Assembly: GCA_019119555.1 (NCBI GenBank)
Contig: DWWU01000029.1
Span: 1 to 64,000 of the forward strand
DNA from: Candidatus Fusicatenibacter intestinigallinarum
GTDB lineage: Bacteria; Bacillota; Clostridia; Lachnospirales; Lachnospiraceae
Length of the DNA: 64,000 bases
Direction: 5' to 3'
Every line of letters begins with the position of its first letter. The stretch's first letter is position 1. This document shows, one piece after another, positions 42,194-52,209 of the stretch. Both the position numbers and the translations under genes were made by a program. The notes beneath the pieces were generated by a model. It made no database searches. It had not been told where the DNA came from and was given only the letters and a program-made list of their open reading frames with translations.

Positions 42194-43804
42194 TTATCTC
42201 AAATTCTTATATTTTTTAGAAATGGCCTCGGCTATTTTCAGGCCGTCCATGGCCGCAGAGGTGATTCCCCCGGCGTATCCCGCACCCTCTCCGCAAGGAT
42301 AGATTCCGCGGATGCTGCTCTCGAATTCGCTGTTCCGGACGATCCGAAGGGGCGAGGACGTCCGGCTCTCCACACCGGAAAGGACTGCGTCCGCTCTTGC
42401 AAAACCGGCAATTTTCCGGTCGAAGGCCCGGATCCCTTCCGCAAGCGACAGGCTCACCGTCTCCGGAAGGATGCTCCGCACATCCCCGAAGGTCCACGCG
42501 CCGCAGATGGACGGCTCCACATCCCCCAGCTGCGCGGAAACTCTGTTTTCGCAGAAATCCCCGAACAGCTGAACCGGGATTTTTCCGTTTCCCGCACGGA
42601 ATGCCGCCCGCTCCAGCCGACGCTGAAAGGCGATCCCGTCCAGCACCGGAGAGGTTCCCTCCTGATGGCAGGAAGCGAAGTCCGCCGGACCGACGGTGAC
42701 GATCATGGCGCTGTTGGCGTTCGGGCCGGAACGGTCGGAATAACTCATCCCGTTCACCGCCGTCATCCCTTCCTCCGAGGAGGCGTTGACCACATAGCCT
42801 CCGGGGCACATGCAGAAGGAATAGACGCCTCTGCCATTTCCGCAGGTATGGGTCAGCTTATAAGGCGCAGCCCCCAGAATCTTCGGCGGGCAGCTCCCGT
42901 ACTGGTTTTCATCGATCATCGCCTGGGGATGCTCAATTCTCACACCTACGGCAAAGGATTTCTGTTCCATCAGAATCCCTTTGCTGTCGAGCAGGAAAAA
43001 CGTATCCCTCGCACTGTGTCCGATGGCAAGGACCGCCAGTTCCGTCTCCAGATATTCTTCTCCATTAATCACGACGCCGGCCAGACTGCCGCCCGGGACG
43101 TCGAAATCCGTCACCTGTGCGCCAAACCTCACGGTTCCTCCCCAGGTCTCGATCTGACGGCGCATATTCTGAACGATTGTGATCAGCTGGTCCGTACCAA
43201 GATGCGGCTTCTGATCGTACAGGATTTCCTCCGGCGCTCCCGCCTCGCAGAAAATTCTCAGAACTTCATGGTTCCGGCCGCTGGAATCCTTTACGGTCGT
43301 GTTCAGCTTTCCGTCGGAAAAGGTTCCGGCTCCGCCTTCTCCGAACTGGACATTGGACTCCGGGTCAAGCACTCCGGTGTTCCAGAACCGTTCCACCTTT
43401 TCCCGCCGGACATGGGCCTCATCCCCCCGTTCCAGCAGGACGGGACAATAACCGCTCTTCGCCAGCCAGTATGCGCAGAACAGCCCTGCCGGTCCGCTGC
43501 CGATCACCACCGGCGGCCGCCGAAGCGTCTGATCCCCGGGGTTGGGGAAGTGATAGCGGCCGGGTTTGATTGACATAATTTCGTTATGTTTACTTCTGGC
43601 GAGAATCTTCTTTTCTTTCGGCGTCTCCACATCAATCTGATAGACAAAGCAGAGCGTGTCCTTCTTTCTCGCGTCAATGGAACGCCGGACAATCTTCCAG
43701 CTTTTCAGTTCCTCCGGCCGGATGCGCAGAGTATGAAGAATTTTTTCTTCCAGTTCTTTTTCCGTGTGAAGCACCGGCAGCTTCAGTTGAAGAATCCGGA
43801 TCAT
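42194..43804 (-). CDS. FAD-dependent oxidoreductase (COG2509-type dehydrogenase)
   Basis: A 536-residue flavoprotein. A small N-terminal alpha/beta domain (residues 1-75) precedes a Rossmann FAD-binding motif, VIGSGPAGLFCAYWLA, followed by EGGAGTFSDGKLNT and a C-terminal CGEGAGYAGGITSAAMDGL. This matches the uncharacterised FAD-dependent dehydrogenase group found next to the BaiN/YhiN-like protein in Clostridia. Substrate unknown. AAAGGAGGGAGACGA precedes the ATG at 43804, which overlaps the previous stop by 4 bases (ATGA). Confidence 0.85.
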   Translation of the reverse strand: MIRILQLKLPVLHTEKELEEKILHTLRIRPEELKSWKIVRRSIDARKKDTLCFVYQIDVETPKEKKILARSKHNEIMSIKPGRYHFPNPGDQTLRRPPVVIGSGPAGLFCAYWLAKSGYCPVLLERGDEAHVRREKVERFWNTGVLDPESNVQFGEGGAGTFSDGKLNTTVKDSSGRNHEVLRIFCEAGAPEEILYDQKPHLGTDQLITIVQNMRRQIETWGGTVRFGAQVTDFDVPGGSLAGVVINGEEYLETELAVLAIGHSARDTFFLLDSKGILMEQKSFAVGVRIEHPQAMIDENQYGSCPPKILGAAPYKLTHTCGNGRGVYSFCMCPGGYVVNASSEEGMTAVNGMSYSDRSGPNANSAMIVTVGPADFASCHQEGTSPVLDGIAFQRRLERAAFRAGNGKIPVQLFGDFCENRVSAQLGDVEPSICGAWTFGDVRSILPETVSLSLAEGIRAFDRKIAGFARADAVLSGVESRTSSPLRIVRNSEFESSIRGIYPCGEGAGYAGGITSAAMDGLKIAEAISKKYKNLR

Positions 43805-44988
43805 TCGTCTCCCTCCTTTGCCGCGCTGGCCCCTGCGACTGCGCCGCTGGACCAGGCCCACTGAAGATTATAGCCTCCGCATGCACCGTCCACATCCAGT
43901 ACCTCGCCGGCGAAATACAGTCCCGGATACTTTCTTGCTTCCAGCGTTTCAGTAACTTCCGCCAGATCCACTCCTCCGGAGCTCACCTGCGCCCGCGAAA
44001 ATCCGGCGCTGTCCCGGACCGTCAGCCGAAGGCACTTGACTGCATGGGCAATCGCATCCAGTTCCGTTCCGTCCCGGAGCGCCGCAGAAATCAGCCGATC
44101 CGGAAGAAGACCGATCAGCAGTTCCTCCCTGGTTTTATAGGTGCAGAGCATCATCCGCCGGTTCAGAAGCGCCGCCAGATCCTCTTCCTCCATATCCGGA
44201 AAGAAATCCAGCTCCGCCTCCACATGCGCGCCTTCCTCCAGCGCCCGCACCGCATACCGGGAGATCTGGAACACAGGGATGCCCGAAATGCCATAACTGG
44301 CAAGCTGCAGTTCGCCCCGCTCCGAAGCCACGGGAATCCCGTCCAGCAGAAGCGTTACCTTCCCGTCCACACGTACGCCGGACCATTTCTGGAAGTCCGC
44401 TCCGCTGCATTTCAGCGGACAGAGAGCCGGAGCAAACGGAATCGTCCGGATCCCCAGATCTTCGGCAAAACAGATTCCGTCCCCGCAGGATCCCGAGATT
44501 TCCGAGGCAGGGCTTCCCGTTGTGACAATCACACGGTCCGCCGGATACTTCCAGCCTCTGGTGTGTACCGTCCAGGTTCCGTTCTCCTCCCGGGCAATTC
44601 CGGTCACCGTCTCCCGTGTCTTGATTTTGACTTTGCGGTGCTGCGCTTCCATCAGAAGCACCGACAGCACCGCAGACGCCTGGTCGCTGTTGGGGTAGAT
44701 CCATCCGTCCCTGTTCTTCGTATAAATGCCAAGATCCGTGAAAAAGGAAATTGCCGAAGACACAGGAAACTGTTTCAGGATAGCGGCAGCCTTCTCCGGG
44801 CGGGAGGTCCGGTAACACTCCTGCCTCTGGTCCAGATTCGTCAGGTTGCACCGGCCGTTTCCCGTGGCGAGCAGTTTCCTGCCCGGTCTGTCATTCTGCT
44901 CCAGCACCGTCACCGTATGCTCCGGCGCCGCTGCGAATATGGCGGCCGTCAGCCCTGCTGCGCCGCCTCCGATAATCACAATATTCAA
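43801..44988 (-). CDS. NAD(P)/FAD-dependent oxidoreductase (HI0933/YhiN/BaiN family)
   Basis: A 395-residue flavoprotein. VIIGGGAAGLTAAIFAA is the dinucleotide-binding motif, TGNGRCNLTN is the hallmark of the HI0933-like family, and GEVLDVDGACGGYNLQWAWSSG the C-terminal FAD motif. Family members include BaiN, acting in bile-acid 7-dehydroxylation, but most are uncharacterised; no bile-acid operon is visible here. A TTG start at 44988 is preferred because GGGAGGAAGAGG is directly upstream; an ATG at 45042 would overlap the preceding gene. Confidence 0.87.
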   Translation of the reverse strand: MNIVIIGGGAAGLTAAIFAAAPEHTVTVLEQNDRPGRKLLATGNGRCNLTNLDQRQECYRTSRPEKAAAILKQFPVSSAISFFTDLGIYTKNRDGWIYPNSDQASAVLSVLLMEAQHRKVKIKTRETVTGIAREENGTWTVHTRGWKYPADRVIVTTGSPASEISGSCGDGICFAEDLGIRTIPFAPALCPLKCSGADFQKWSGVRVDGKVTLLLDGIPVASERGELQLASYGISGIPVFQISRYAVRALEEGAHVEAELDFFPDMEEEDLAALLNRRMMLCTYKTREELLIGLLPDRLISAALRDGTELDAIAHAVKCLRLTVRDSAGFSRAQVSSGGVDLAEVTETLEARKYPGLYFAGEVLDVDGACGGYNLQWAWSSGAVAGASAAKEGDE

Positions 44989-45023
44989 ACCTCTTCCTCC
45001 CTGTATCGCAAATAACTGTGCCG

Positions 45024-46313
45024 CTACTGAAGCTTCACACATCCGGCCTCTGTCATCTTCTGAAGACTCATCAGAATCCCCAGTTTTGCATGCTGCCAGG
45101 TCAGGCCGCCCTGAAAATAAACTGCATAAGGCGGCTTGATCGGACCGTCGGCGCTCAGCTCGATGGAAGATCCCTGGACAAAAGCGCCGGCCGCCATGAT
45201 TACATCGCTGTCATATCCCGGCATCGCCCAGGGCTCCGGCGAAACAAAGCTGTCCACCGGAGCAGCTGCCTGAATCCCCTGGCAGAACGCGATTACCGCC
45301 TCCGGCGACCCAAGCGTCACCGCCTGAATGATATCGTGGCGGCTTTCCGTTCCGTTGGGAACGACAGAAAATCCGAGACGTTCGTAGACGTTTGCCGCGA
45401 AAATCGCTCCTTTCAGCGCGCTTGCCGTCACGGTCGGCGCAAGGAAGAAGCCCTGATAAAACGACTGATTGACGCCGAGGGTAGCTCCCACCTCTTTGCC
45501 CAGACCCGGAGAAAGCAGGCGGTAGGCTGCGTTTTCCACATATTTCTTTTTTCCGGCAATATACCCTCCGGCCGGAGCCAGCCCGCCGCCCGGATTCTTG
45601 ATCAGAGAGCCAACCATCAGATCCGCTCCCACCTGGGACGGTTCCTGCGTCTCCACAAATTCTCCGTAGCAGTTGTCCACCATACAGATCACATCCGGAC
45701 GAATGCTCTTGATAAACGAAATCAGCTCGCCGATCCGTGTGACAGACAGCGTCGGGCGGGTCTGATACCCTTTGGAGCGCTGAATCGTCACCATCCGTGT
45801 CCGGTCGCCAAGCGCCGCCCGGATTCCCTCGTAGTCAAAGGAACCGTCCTCTTTCAGATCCACCTGGCGGTAAGTAACCCCGTATTCTGCCAGAGAACCG
45901 TTGGACGGCCGGATGCCGATCACTTCCTCCAGCGTATCATAGGGTTTGCCCACCGGGGAGAGAAGCTCGTCGCCCGGCCGCAGATTTCCGGACAATGCGG
46001 TTGCCAGTGCGTGGGTACCGCAGGCAATCTGCGGCCGTACCAGCGCATCCTCTGTCCCGAAACAGGTAGCGTATACCTGTTCCAGCGTATCCCGTCCCAG
46101 ATCGTTGTAGCCGTAGCCTGTCGTCGAATACAGGCAGGCCTCGCTGACCTTGTTTTTCTGCATTGCATGAATAACCTTCAGCTGATTGTACTCGGCAACC
46201 TCATCGATCGCTGCAAACCTCTCTTTCAGCTCTTTTTCTATCTCCGTGCCATATGCCAGGACTTTTTCCGAGATTCCCAGCGCCTGGTACATCTTTGCCT
46301 TTTCTGTCATCAT
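45024..46313 (-). CDS. Methionine gamma-lyase family / aluminium-resistance-like PLP protein
   Basis: A 429-residue PLP fold-type I protein of the family once named aluminium resistance protein (YnbB). Seen: CGTHALATALSGNLRPGDELL (cofactor phosphate loop), CMVDNCYGEF (the Asp binding the pyridine nitrogen) and GSLIKNPGGGLAP (the Schiff-base Lys). The family is annotated as methionine gamma-lyase-like, but its activity is not established for most members. It is placed 3 bases after miaA in the conserved mutS-mutL-miaA block. AAAGGATAACTT precedes the ATG. Confidence 0.87.
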   Translation of the reverse strand: MMTEKAKMYQALGISEKVLAYGTEIEKELKERFAAIDEVAEYNQLKVIHAMQKNKVSEACLYSTTGYGYNDLGRDTLEQVYATCFGTEDALVRPQIACGTHALATALSGNLRPGDELLSPVGKPYDTLEEVIGIRPSNGSLAEYGVTYRQVDLKEDGSFDYEGIRAALGDRTRMVTIQRSKGYQTRPTLSVTRIGELISFIKSIRPDVICMVDNCYGEFVETQEPSQVGADLMVGSLIKNPGGGLAPAGGYIAGKKKYVENAAYRLLSPGLGKEVGATLGVNQSFYQGFFLAPTVTASALKGAIFAANVYERLGFSVVPNGTESRHDIIQAVTLGSPEAVIAFCQGIQAAAPVDSFVSPEPWAMPGYDSDVIMAAGAFVQGSSIELSADGPIKPPYAVYFQGGLTWQHAKLGILMSLQKMTEAGCVKLQ

Positions 46314-46316
46314 AAG

Positions 46317-47273
46317 TTATCCTTTCCGTTTTCTTTCTTCCCATACTTCCAGCATCCGGTTCAGAATTTTCTCCCTGTCGTAACCGAACTCCTGCTGATC
46401 GATCCAGATCACGTCCGGTTCTCTGCGGAACCAGGTCAGCTGGCGCTTTGCAAAATGGCGGGTGTCCCGTTTGATAATCTCCACCGCCTCCTCCAGGGTA
46501 CATGCTCCGTCCAGATAGGGAAACAGTTCCTTGTAACCCAATCCCTGCATGGAGACAAGATCCCTGCCGTAGCCGTGCTCTTTCAGCCAGCGGACTTCCT
46601 CCACAAGCCCCTGTTCGATCATCCGGTCCACTCTCCGGTCAATCCGTTCATACAGTCTGGCCCTGTTGTCGCTCAGCACGAAATAGGCGTACGTATACGG
46701 CGGCTTTTTTTCTCTCTGCTCCGCATTATGCCGGGAGATCGGGCGGCCGGTCTCCCGGTAGTATTCCAGCGCCCGGATGACCCGCTTCACATTGTTCGGA
46801 TGTATCGCCCGCGCGGATTCCGGATCCACCTGCTTCAGCTGCTCATAAAGAACGGCGCCCCCCTCGGTCCGCGCCGTCTCCTCCAGTTCCTTCCGCAGCG
46901 GCAGCTCCCCGCTGCTCTCCTGAAAATCCACTTCCTTCAGCAGCGCCTGGATATAGAATCCGGTGCCGCCCACAACGATCGGCAGCTGCCCGTTCTGATA
47001 GATCTCTTCCATCGCTTCCCGGGCCATCTGCTGAAAACGCGCCACATTGAATTCTTCCTTCGGATCCAGCAAATCCACCAGATAATGACGGACGCCCTGC
47101 ATCTCCTCCGGACAGATTTTCGCGGAACCGATATTCATGTATTTGTAGACCTGCATGGAATCCGCGGAAATAACCGCGCCGTTCAGCCGCTTCGCCAGGG
47201 CGATGGACAATTCCGTTTTCCCCGCCGCCGTCGGGCCGGTCAGTATCAACAAAGGTCTCTTCAATTCCCTCAC
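46317..47273 (-). CDS. miaA: tRNA dimethylallyltransferase
   Basis: Adds an isopentenyl group to N6 of A37 in tRNAs reading UNN codons. The 318-residue product has LTGPTAAGKTELSIALAKR (P-loop), ISADSMQVYKYMNIGSAK (substrate site) and VVGGTGFYIQALL. MiaB, which methylthiolates the same nucleotide, is encoded nearby at 52210-53658. A GTG start directly follows the mutL stop. No strong ribosome binding site is visible, so translational coupling to mutL is likely. Confidence 0.95.
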   Translation of the reverse strand: MRELKRPLLILTGPTAAGKTELSIALAKRLNGAVISADSMQVYKYMNIGSAKICPEEMQGVRHYLVDLLDPKEEFNVARFQQMAREAMEEIYQNGQLPIVVGGTGFYIQALLKEVDFQESSGELPLRKELEETARTEGGAVLYEQLKQVDPESARAIHPNNVKRVIRALEYYRETGRPISRHNAEQREKKPPYTYAYFVLSDNRARLYERIDRRVDRMIEQGLVEEVRWLKEHGYGRDLVSMQGLGYKELFPYLDGACTLEEAVEIIKRDTRHFAKRQLTWFRREPDVIWIDQQEFGYDREKILNRMLEVWEERKRKG

Positions 47274-49475
47274 CTACACAATCCGTTTAAATTTCATCTC
47301 CAGCTCCTGCCTGGAGATGGAGATGATCGTCGGCCGCCCGTGGGGGCAGTGGTACGGGTCCTCCAGCGTCAGCAGCTCATCGATCAGCTTTTCCACTTCC
47401 TGGAAAGATAATGCGTGGTTTCCCTTTACCGCAGCCTTGCAGGACATGGAAGCAAGACGCTCCGTAATGATGTCCAGCGGCTTTTCCCCTATCTCCTCCA
47501 GGTGATCCAGTACCTCCACAAACAGATCCTGTGTCGTAATCCCGTACAGATTGTGGGGCACTGCGCTGATCGCATACTCTCTGCCGCCGAAGGCAGAGAT
47601 CTCAAAGCCGAAGGAGGCGAAAATATCGGAATACTTTTCAAGAAGATCCGCCTCCCGGGCAGTCAGCGTGACAATGACCGGAGGGCTTACCATCTGGGAC
47701 AGCACTTCTTTGTCCCTGTAGTTTTTCATCATCCGTTCAAACAGCACTTTCTCATGGGCCGCGTGCTGGTCAATGATATACAGGTTGTCCTGGTACTGCA
47801 CCAGCCAGAAAGTGTCGAACACCTGGCCGATGATCTTGTGATGTCTCCTGGCCTGCTCCGACAAAAGCGTATCCTGAAAGAGCTGCATCTGTTCCATTTT
47901 TCCCCCGGCGCCGGTTCCGTAGACAGTCTTTTCCCTGAGCGTTTTTCCCATATCGCCGGATGTTCCGGCTCCTTCTGCCGGACATGGCTCCGCCGGTTCC
48001 GACAGAACCGTCGGTTCTCCGGACGGCTTTCCTTCTTCCGCCCCATGGGCCGCGACAGCGCCTTCCCTGCACACTGTCTCGACCGATGGCATGACAGGCG
48101 ATTCTGTATGTGCAGCTTCTGCCGATGGCGCGGCGGGCGGTTCTGTGCGCGTTATTTCCGCCGATGGCGTGGCAGGCGGTTCTGTGCGCTGCCCTCCGTC
48201 CGTTTCCTGAGGGTTATGCTGCGCCGGCGGAATCTTTCCTGCTGTGTCAAACAGGGCCGACTCCTCCCTGGTCAGACCGCCTCCGGCTGCCGCCGGGCGC
48301 GGCGCAGAGTTCCTGCCTTCCGGATAGATCGGCATCCCGCGTCTCTCGCTGCCGAAGGCCGACGGCCGGCCGCTGACCTGCTGAAGCCGTCTCTGCTCAA
48401 AAGGCTCCGGCACTGAAACCTTCTCTTTCTGCCCACTCTCTTTCTGGCCAGGACGGTTCCCGAAGGAAACCCGCACGACCTGCTCTTCCTCCGTCAGCGT
48501 CCTCCGGATCGTCTCCATCAGCTGATGATAAATTTCTTCCTGCCGGGAGAACCGCAGCTCCATCTTGGTGGGGTGTACATTCACATCCACAGCCGTTCCG
48601 TCCAGTTCCAGGTACAGCAGAGTGAACGGATATTTGTGCTGCATCATTGAAGTATGGTATCCGTCCTCAATGGCCTTTGCCAGCAGTTTACTCTTCACAT
48701 ATCTGTGATTCACATAATAATTTTCAAAATTCCGGTTTCCCCGGGAGACAACAGGTTTTCCGATAAATCCGGAGATTTTCATCAGTTCACTCTCTCCCCG
48801 GATCTCAATCAGTTCCCGGGCAATCTCCCGCCCGTAAATATTATAAACCAGCTCGCGGATATTGCAGTTTCCGCTGGTATGAAGTCTGGTCTGATTGTTG
48901 ACCATATATTTGAAGGACACCTCCGGATGAGACAGAGCCAGCTGTTCCACCACCGTGCCCACCGCATTGGCCTCCGACGTGGGGGTCCGCAGAAATTTCT
49001 GGCGGGCCGGAGTGTTGTAGAAGAGATTCCTGACGATAAACGTGGTTCCCGTCGGCGCTCCGATCTCCTCGAACAGCTTCTCCTTTCCCCCTTCAATCAG
49101 GTACCGGACGCCCTGCAGGACCTCCGGTACCTTTGTAATCATTTCGATCTGCGCGACCGCCGCAATACTGGAAAGCGCCTCGCCCCGAAAGCCGAGGGAA
49201 CCGATTCCGGTCAGTTCTTCCACCGTGCGGATTTTGCTGGTCGCATGGCGGAGAAAAGCCGTGCGTACCTGATCCGCCGGAATTCCGGTTCCGTTGTCCG
49301 TGATCCGGATCAGATGAATTCCACCGTCCCGGATCTCTACAGTGATGGCGGTTGCTTTCGCGTCCAGAGCATTCTCCACCAGCTCTTTCACCACCGAAGC
49401 CGGCCGCTCCACCACCTCTCCGGCCGCGATCTTGTCTATGGTTGTCTGATCCAACACTTCAATTTTCTGTGCCAT
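47274..49475 (-). CDS. mutL: DNA mismatch repair protein MutL
   Basis: Links mismatch recognition by MutS to strand incision. It is 733 residues. The N-terminal GHKL ATPase domain has ELVENALDAKAT, ITDNGTGIP and SLGFRGEALSSI. A Pro/Ser/Glu-rich linker of about 180 residues follows. The C-terminal domain has DQHAAHEKVLFE, which matches the DQHA(x)2E(x)4E endonuclease motif of MutH-less bacteria, so this MutL should nick DNA itself. The linker holds three 13-residue tandem repeats (see 48074-48190). It is followed immediately by miaA. Confidence 0.96.
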   Translation of the reverse strand: MAQKIEVLDQTTIDKIAAGEVVERPASVVKELVENALDAKATAITVEIRDGGIHLIRITDNGTGIPADQVRTAFLRHATSKIRTVEELTGIGSLGFRGEALSSIAAVAQIEMITKVPEVLQGVRYLIEGGKEKLFEEIGAPTGTTFIVRNLFYNTPARQKFLRTPTSEANAVGTVVEQLALSHPEVSFKYMVNNQTRLHTSGNCNIRELVYNIYGREIARELIEIRGESELMKISGFIGKPVVSRGNRNFENYYVNHRYVKSKLLAKAIEDGYHTSMMQHKYPFTLLYLELDGTAVDVNVHPTKMELRFSRQEEIYHQLMETIRRTLTEEEQVVRVSFGNRPGQKESGQKEKVSVPEPFEQRRLQQVSGRPSAFGSERRGMPIYPEGRNSAPRPAAAGGGLTREESALFDTAGKIPPAQHNPQETDGGQRTEPPATPSAEITRTEPPAAPSAEAAHTESPVMPSVETVCREGAVAAHGAEEGKPSGEPTVLSEPAEPCPAEGAGTSGDMGKTLREKTVYGTGAGGKMEQMQLFQDTLLSEQARRHHKIIGQVFDTFWLVQYQDNLYIIDQHAAHEKVLFERMMKNYRDKEVLSQMVSPPVIVTLTAREADLLEKYSDIFASFGFEISAFGGREYAISAVPHNLYGITTQDLFVEVLDHLEEIGEKPLDIITERLASMSCKAAVKGNHALSFQEVEKLIDELLTLEDPYHCPHGRPTIISISRQELEMKFKRIV
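48074..48190 (-). repeat. Three 39-bp tandem repeats inside the mutL linker
   Basis: Units share CCGATGGC at 48083, 48122 and 48161, a 39-base period. On the protein they give TEPPATPSAEITR, TEPPAAPSAEAAH and TESPVMPSVETVC. The period is a multiple of three, so copy-number changes keep the reading frame. Confidence 0.75.
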
Positions 49476-49526
49476 ATCTGTTTCCAGCCTTTCTGTATTC
49501 TGACGGCCGGCAGACGCCCGGCCGCT

Positions 49527-52166
49527 CTACCAGCGGTTATTGATCTTGTTCTGAAGCCGGTACAGGGTGTTCAGCGCATCCATCGGCGTCAGGTTGGAAA
49601 TATCCAGCTCCCGGATTTCCTCGATGATCGAATCGTCCTGCACCGTATCAAACAGCGACATCTGCTGCATATCCATATCGTCGCAGGAAACCGCCGGCTT
49701 CTTTCCGGCTCCTGCCGCCGCAAGATCCTTGACCGCAGCGGTGATATCCGCGTCGCTGAGCTGTTCCACCAGTTCTTTCGCCCGCTTCAGTATGGACTCG
49801 GGAACCCCGGCAAGCCGTGCCACCTGGATTCCGTAACTTTTATCCGCGCCGCCCCTGACGATCTTCCGCAGGAAGACGATATCATCGCCTTTTTCCTTGA
49901 CAGCGATACAGTAATTATGTACGCCCGGCAGCTTGCCCTCCAGCTCCGTCAGCTCATGGTAATGGGTGGCGAACAGGGTTTTCGCCCCCAGAAGCTTCGG
50001 ATCCGCCACATGCTCGATCACCGCCCAGGCGATCGCCAGACCGTCAAAGGTACTGGTACCTCTTCCGATCTCGTCCAGGATCAGAAGACTTCTGGACGTG
50101 GCGTTTCTGAGGATGTTTGCCACCTCCGTCATTTCCACCATAAACGTGCTCTGTCCGCTGGCCAGATCATCCGACGCGCCGACCCGCGTGAAAATTCTGT
50201 CGCAGATTCCGATATCCGCTTCTCTTGCCGGAACAAAGGAACCGATCTGGGCCATCAGGACGATCAGCGCCGTCTGGCGCATGTAAGTGGATTTTCCTGC
50301 CATGTTCGGTCCTGTGATAATGGAGAGTCTGTGGTCCTGATTGTCCAGGAACGTATCGTTGGAGATAAACATATCGTTGGGAATCATCCGCTCCACCACC
50401 GGATGACGCCCGTCTTTGATGTCGATGACTCCCTTCGTGTTCAGCTTCGGGCGCACGTACTGGTTGTGTCCCGCCACAAAAGACAGGGATGCAAACACAT
50501 CCAGCTTTGCGATCGCATGTGCGGTTCTCTGGATCCTCACCACCTCTTTGGCAACTGCGTCACGAACCTTGCAGAACAGCTCATACTCCAGCGCGTACAG
50601 CCGGTCTTCCGCTCCGAGGATCATATCTTCCAGTTCCTTCAGCTTCGGCGTGATAAAACGCTCGGCGTTGGTCAGCGTCTGTTTGCGCGTATAATAATCC
50701 GGCACCTGATCTTTGAAGCTGTTGGTCACTTCAATGTAGTAGCCGAACACTTTGTTGAATTTCACTTTCAGGGTACGGATTCCCGTTTTCTCCCGCTCGC
50801 TGGCTTCCAGCTCGCTGAGCCACTGTTTTCCCTCTTTCTTTGCATTCCGGTATTTGTCCACGGTCTCGTTGTATCCGTCCTTGATAATGCCGCCTTCCTT
50901 CATCGCAAACGGCGGCTCGTCCTCAATCGCCGCTTCAATCAGCTCCTGAAGATCCGAGAGATCGTCCAGCTCATCGTCCAGTTTCTTCAGCATGCCGTCC
51001 GGAAACGAATGGAGCAGCTGTTTCAGAAACGGCAGCATCTGCAGAGAAGTCTTAAAGGAAATCAGATCCCTCGGATTTGCCGACTGATAACTGATCCGGC
51101 TGATCAGACGCTCCAGATCATAAACCGGCTGAAGATACTCCCGGATCTCATCCCGGATCATTGCCTGATCGCACAGCGCTTCCACTGCCGACAACCGTCC
51201 TTCGATCTCCTCCGCGTCAATCAGCGGCTGTTCCACATAGCTGCGCAGCAGACGCGCGCCCATTGCCGTCTTCGTTTTGTCCAGCACCCACAGAAGAGAG
51301 CCTCTTTTCTGCTTCTCTCTCAGAGTCTCCACCAGTTCCAGATTTCTCCGGCTGGAACTGTCAATCAGCATAAAGCGGTCCGTCACATAAGGCGTCAGAG
51401 AAGTCATGTGAGCCATATCCGATTTCTGTGTCTCATACAGATACTGGAACAGCGCCCCCGCCGCAATCGTACCGCTCTCATAATCCGCAATCCCCAGTCC
51501 CTCGATGGTCGAGGTATGAAAATGCTCCGTCAGCGTTCTGCGGCAGAGGTCATCGTCAAAATACCAGTCCTCCAGCGGATTGATACAGATGCCAAGCCTT
51601 AACCGCAGATCCTCCGTATCCACGCCGCTGACCAGAAAGGCCTGATTGCAGATAATCTCTGCCGGCATGAACTTATTGATTTCATCCAGAAGCTTTCTCT
51701 CCTTGTCCAGCTCCGTGACCATGCATTCTCCCGTCGAGATGTCCGCGAGGGATATGCCGAAGCTGTCCCCGACGCAGACAATGCACATAATATAATTATT
51801 TTTGGACTCGTCCAGCCCCTGGGCGTCCAGCGTCGTTCCCGGCGTAACCACCCGGACGACCTCACGCTTCACAATTCCTTTGGCCTGCTTCGGATCTTCC
51901 ATCTGTTCACAGATCGCGACCTTATAGCCTTTCTCCACCAGACGGTTGATATAGGTGTCCGCCGCGTGGTAAGGAATCCCGCACATAGGCGCCCGCTCTT
52001 CCAGGCCGCAGTCCTTTCCGGTCAGCGTAAGTTCCAGTTCCCTGGATACTTTTACCGCATCGTCAAAAAACATCTCATAGAAATCACCCAGACGGTAAAA
52101 CAGTATACAGTCCTTGTATTCCTCTTTTGTAGCAACGTAATGCTGCATCATCGGTGATAATGCCAC
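49527..52166 (-). CDS. mutS: DNA mismatch repair protein MutS
   Basis: Recognises base mismatches and small loops. It is 879 residues. The N-terminal mismatch-binding domain has FYRLGDFYEMFFDDA, containing the Phe-x-Glu wedge motif. The connector, lever and clamp domains follow. The ABC-type ATPase has GPNMAGKSTYMRQ (Walker A), LILDEIGRGTSTFDG (Walker B) and ATHYHELTELE. The C-terminal helix-turn-helix dimerisation region is present. A GTG start at 52166 has GGAGG 8 bases upstream. It lies between miaB and mutL in the same transcription unit. Confidence 0.97.
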   Translation of the reverse strand: MALSPMMQHYVATKEEYKDCILFYRLGDFYEMFFDDAVKVSRELELTLTGKDCGLEERAPMCGIPYHAADTYINRLVEKGYKVAICEQMEDPKQAKGIVKREVVRVVTPGTTLDAQGLDESKNNYIMCIVCVGDSFGISLADISTGECMVTELDKERKLLDEINKFMPAEIICNQAFLVSGVDTEDLRLRLGICINPLEDWYFDDDLCRRTLTEHFHTSTIEGLGIADYESGTIAAGALFQYLYETQKSDMAHMTSLTPYVTDRFMLIDSSSRRNLELVETLREKQKRGSLLWVLDKTKTAMGARLLRSYVEQPLIDAEEIEGRLSAVEALCDQAMIRDEIREYLQPVYDLERLISRISYQSANPRDLISFKTSLQMLPFLKQLLHSFPDGMLKKLDDELDDLSDLQELIEAAIEDEPPFAMKEGGIIKDGYNETVDKYRNAKKEGKQWLSELEASEREKTGIRTLKVKFNKVFGYYIEVTNSFKDQVPDYYTRKQTLTNAERFITPKLKELEDMILGAEDRLYALEYELFCKVRDAVAKEVVRIQRTAHAIAKLDVFASLSFVAGHNQYVRPKLNTKGVIDIKDGRHPVVERMIPNDMFISNDTFLDNQDHRLSIITGPNMAGKSTYMRQTALIVLMAQIGSFVPAREADIGICDRIFTRVGASDDLASGQSTFMVEMTEVANILRNATSRSLLILDEIGRGTSTFDGLAIAWAVIEHVADPKLLGAKTLFATHYHELTELEGKLPGVHNYCIAVKEKGDDIVFLRKIVRGGADKSYGIQVARLAGVPESILKRAKELVEQLSDADITAAVKDLAAAGAGKKPAVSCDDMDMQQMSLFDTVQDDSIIEEIRELDISNLTPMDALNTLYRLQNKINNRW

Positions 52167-52209
52167 TTATTTTTCCTCCGTTTCAAATATCCGGCTTCAT
52201 TTCTCCGGA

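Noticed and set aside
45018-47411. 797-codon open frame on the plus strand
   Set aside because: Antisense to the methionine gamma-lyase family gene and miaA; GC-rich shadow of real genes.
48654-51602. 982-codon open frame on the plus strand
   Set aside because: It is antisense to mutL/mutS, which carry full family motifs; its translation is low-complexity His/Arg/Gln-rich with no family resemblance and no ribosome binding site.
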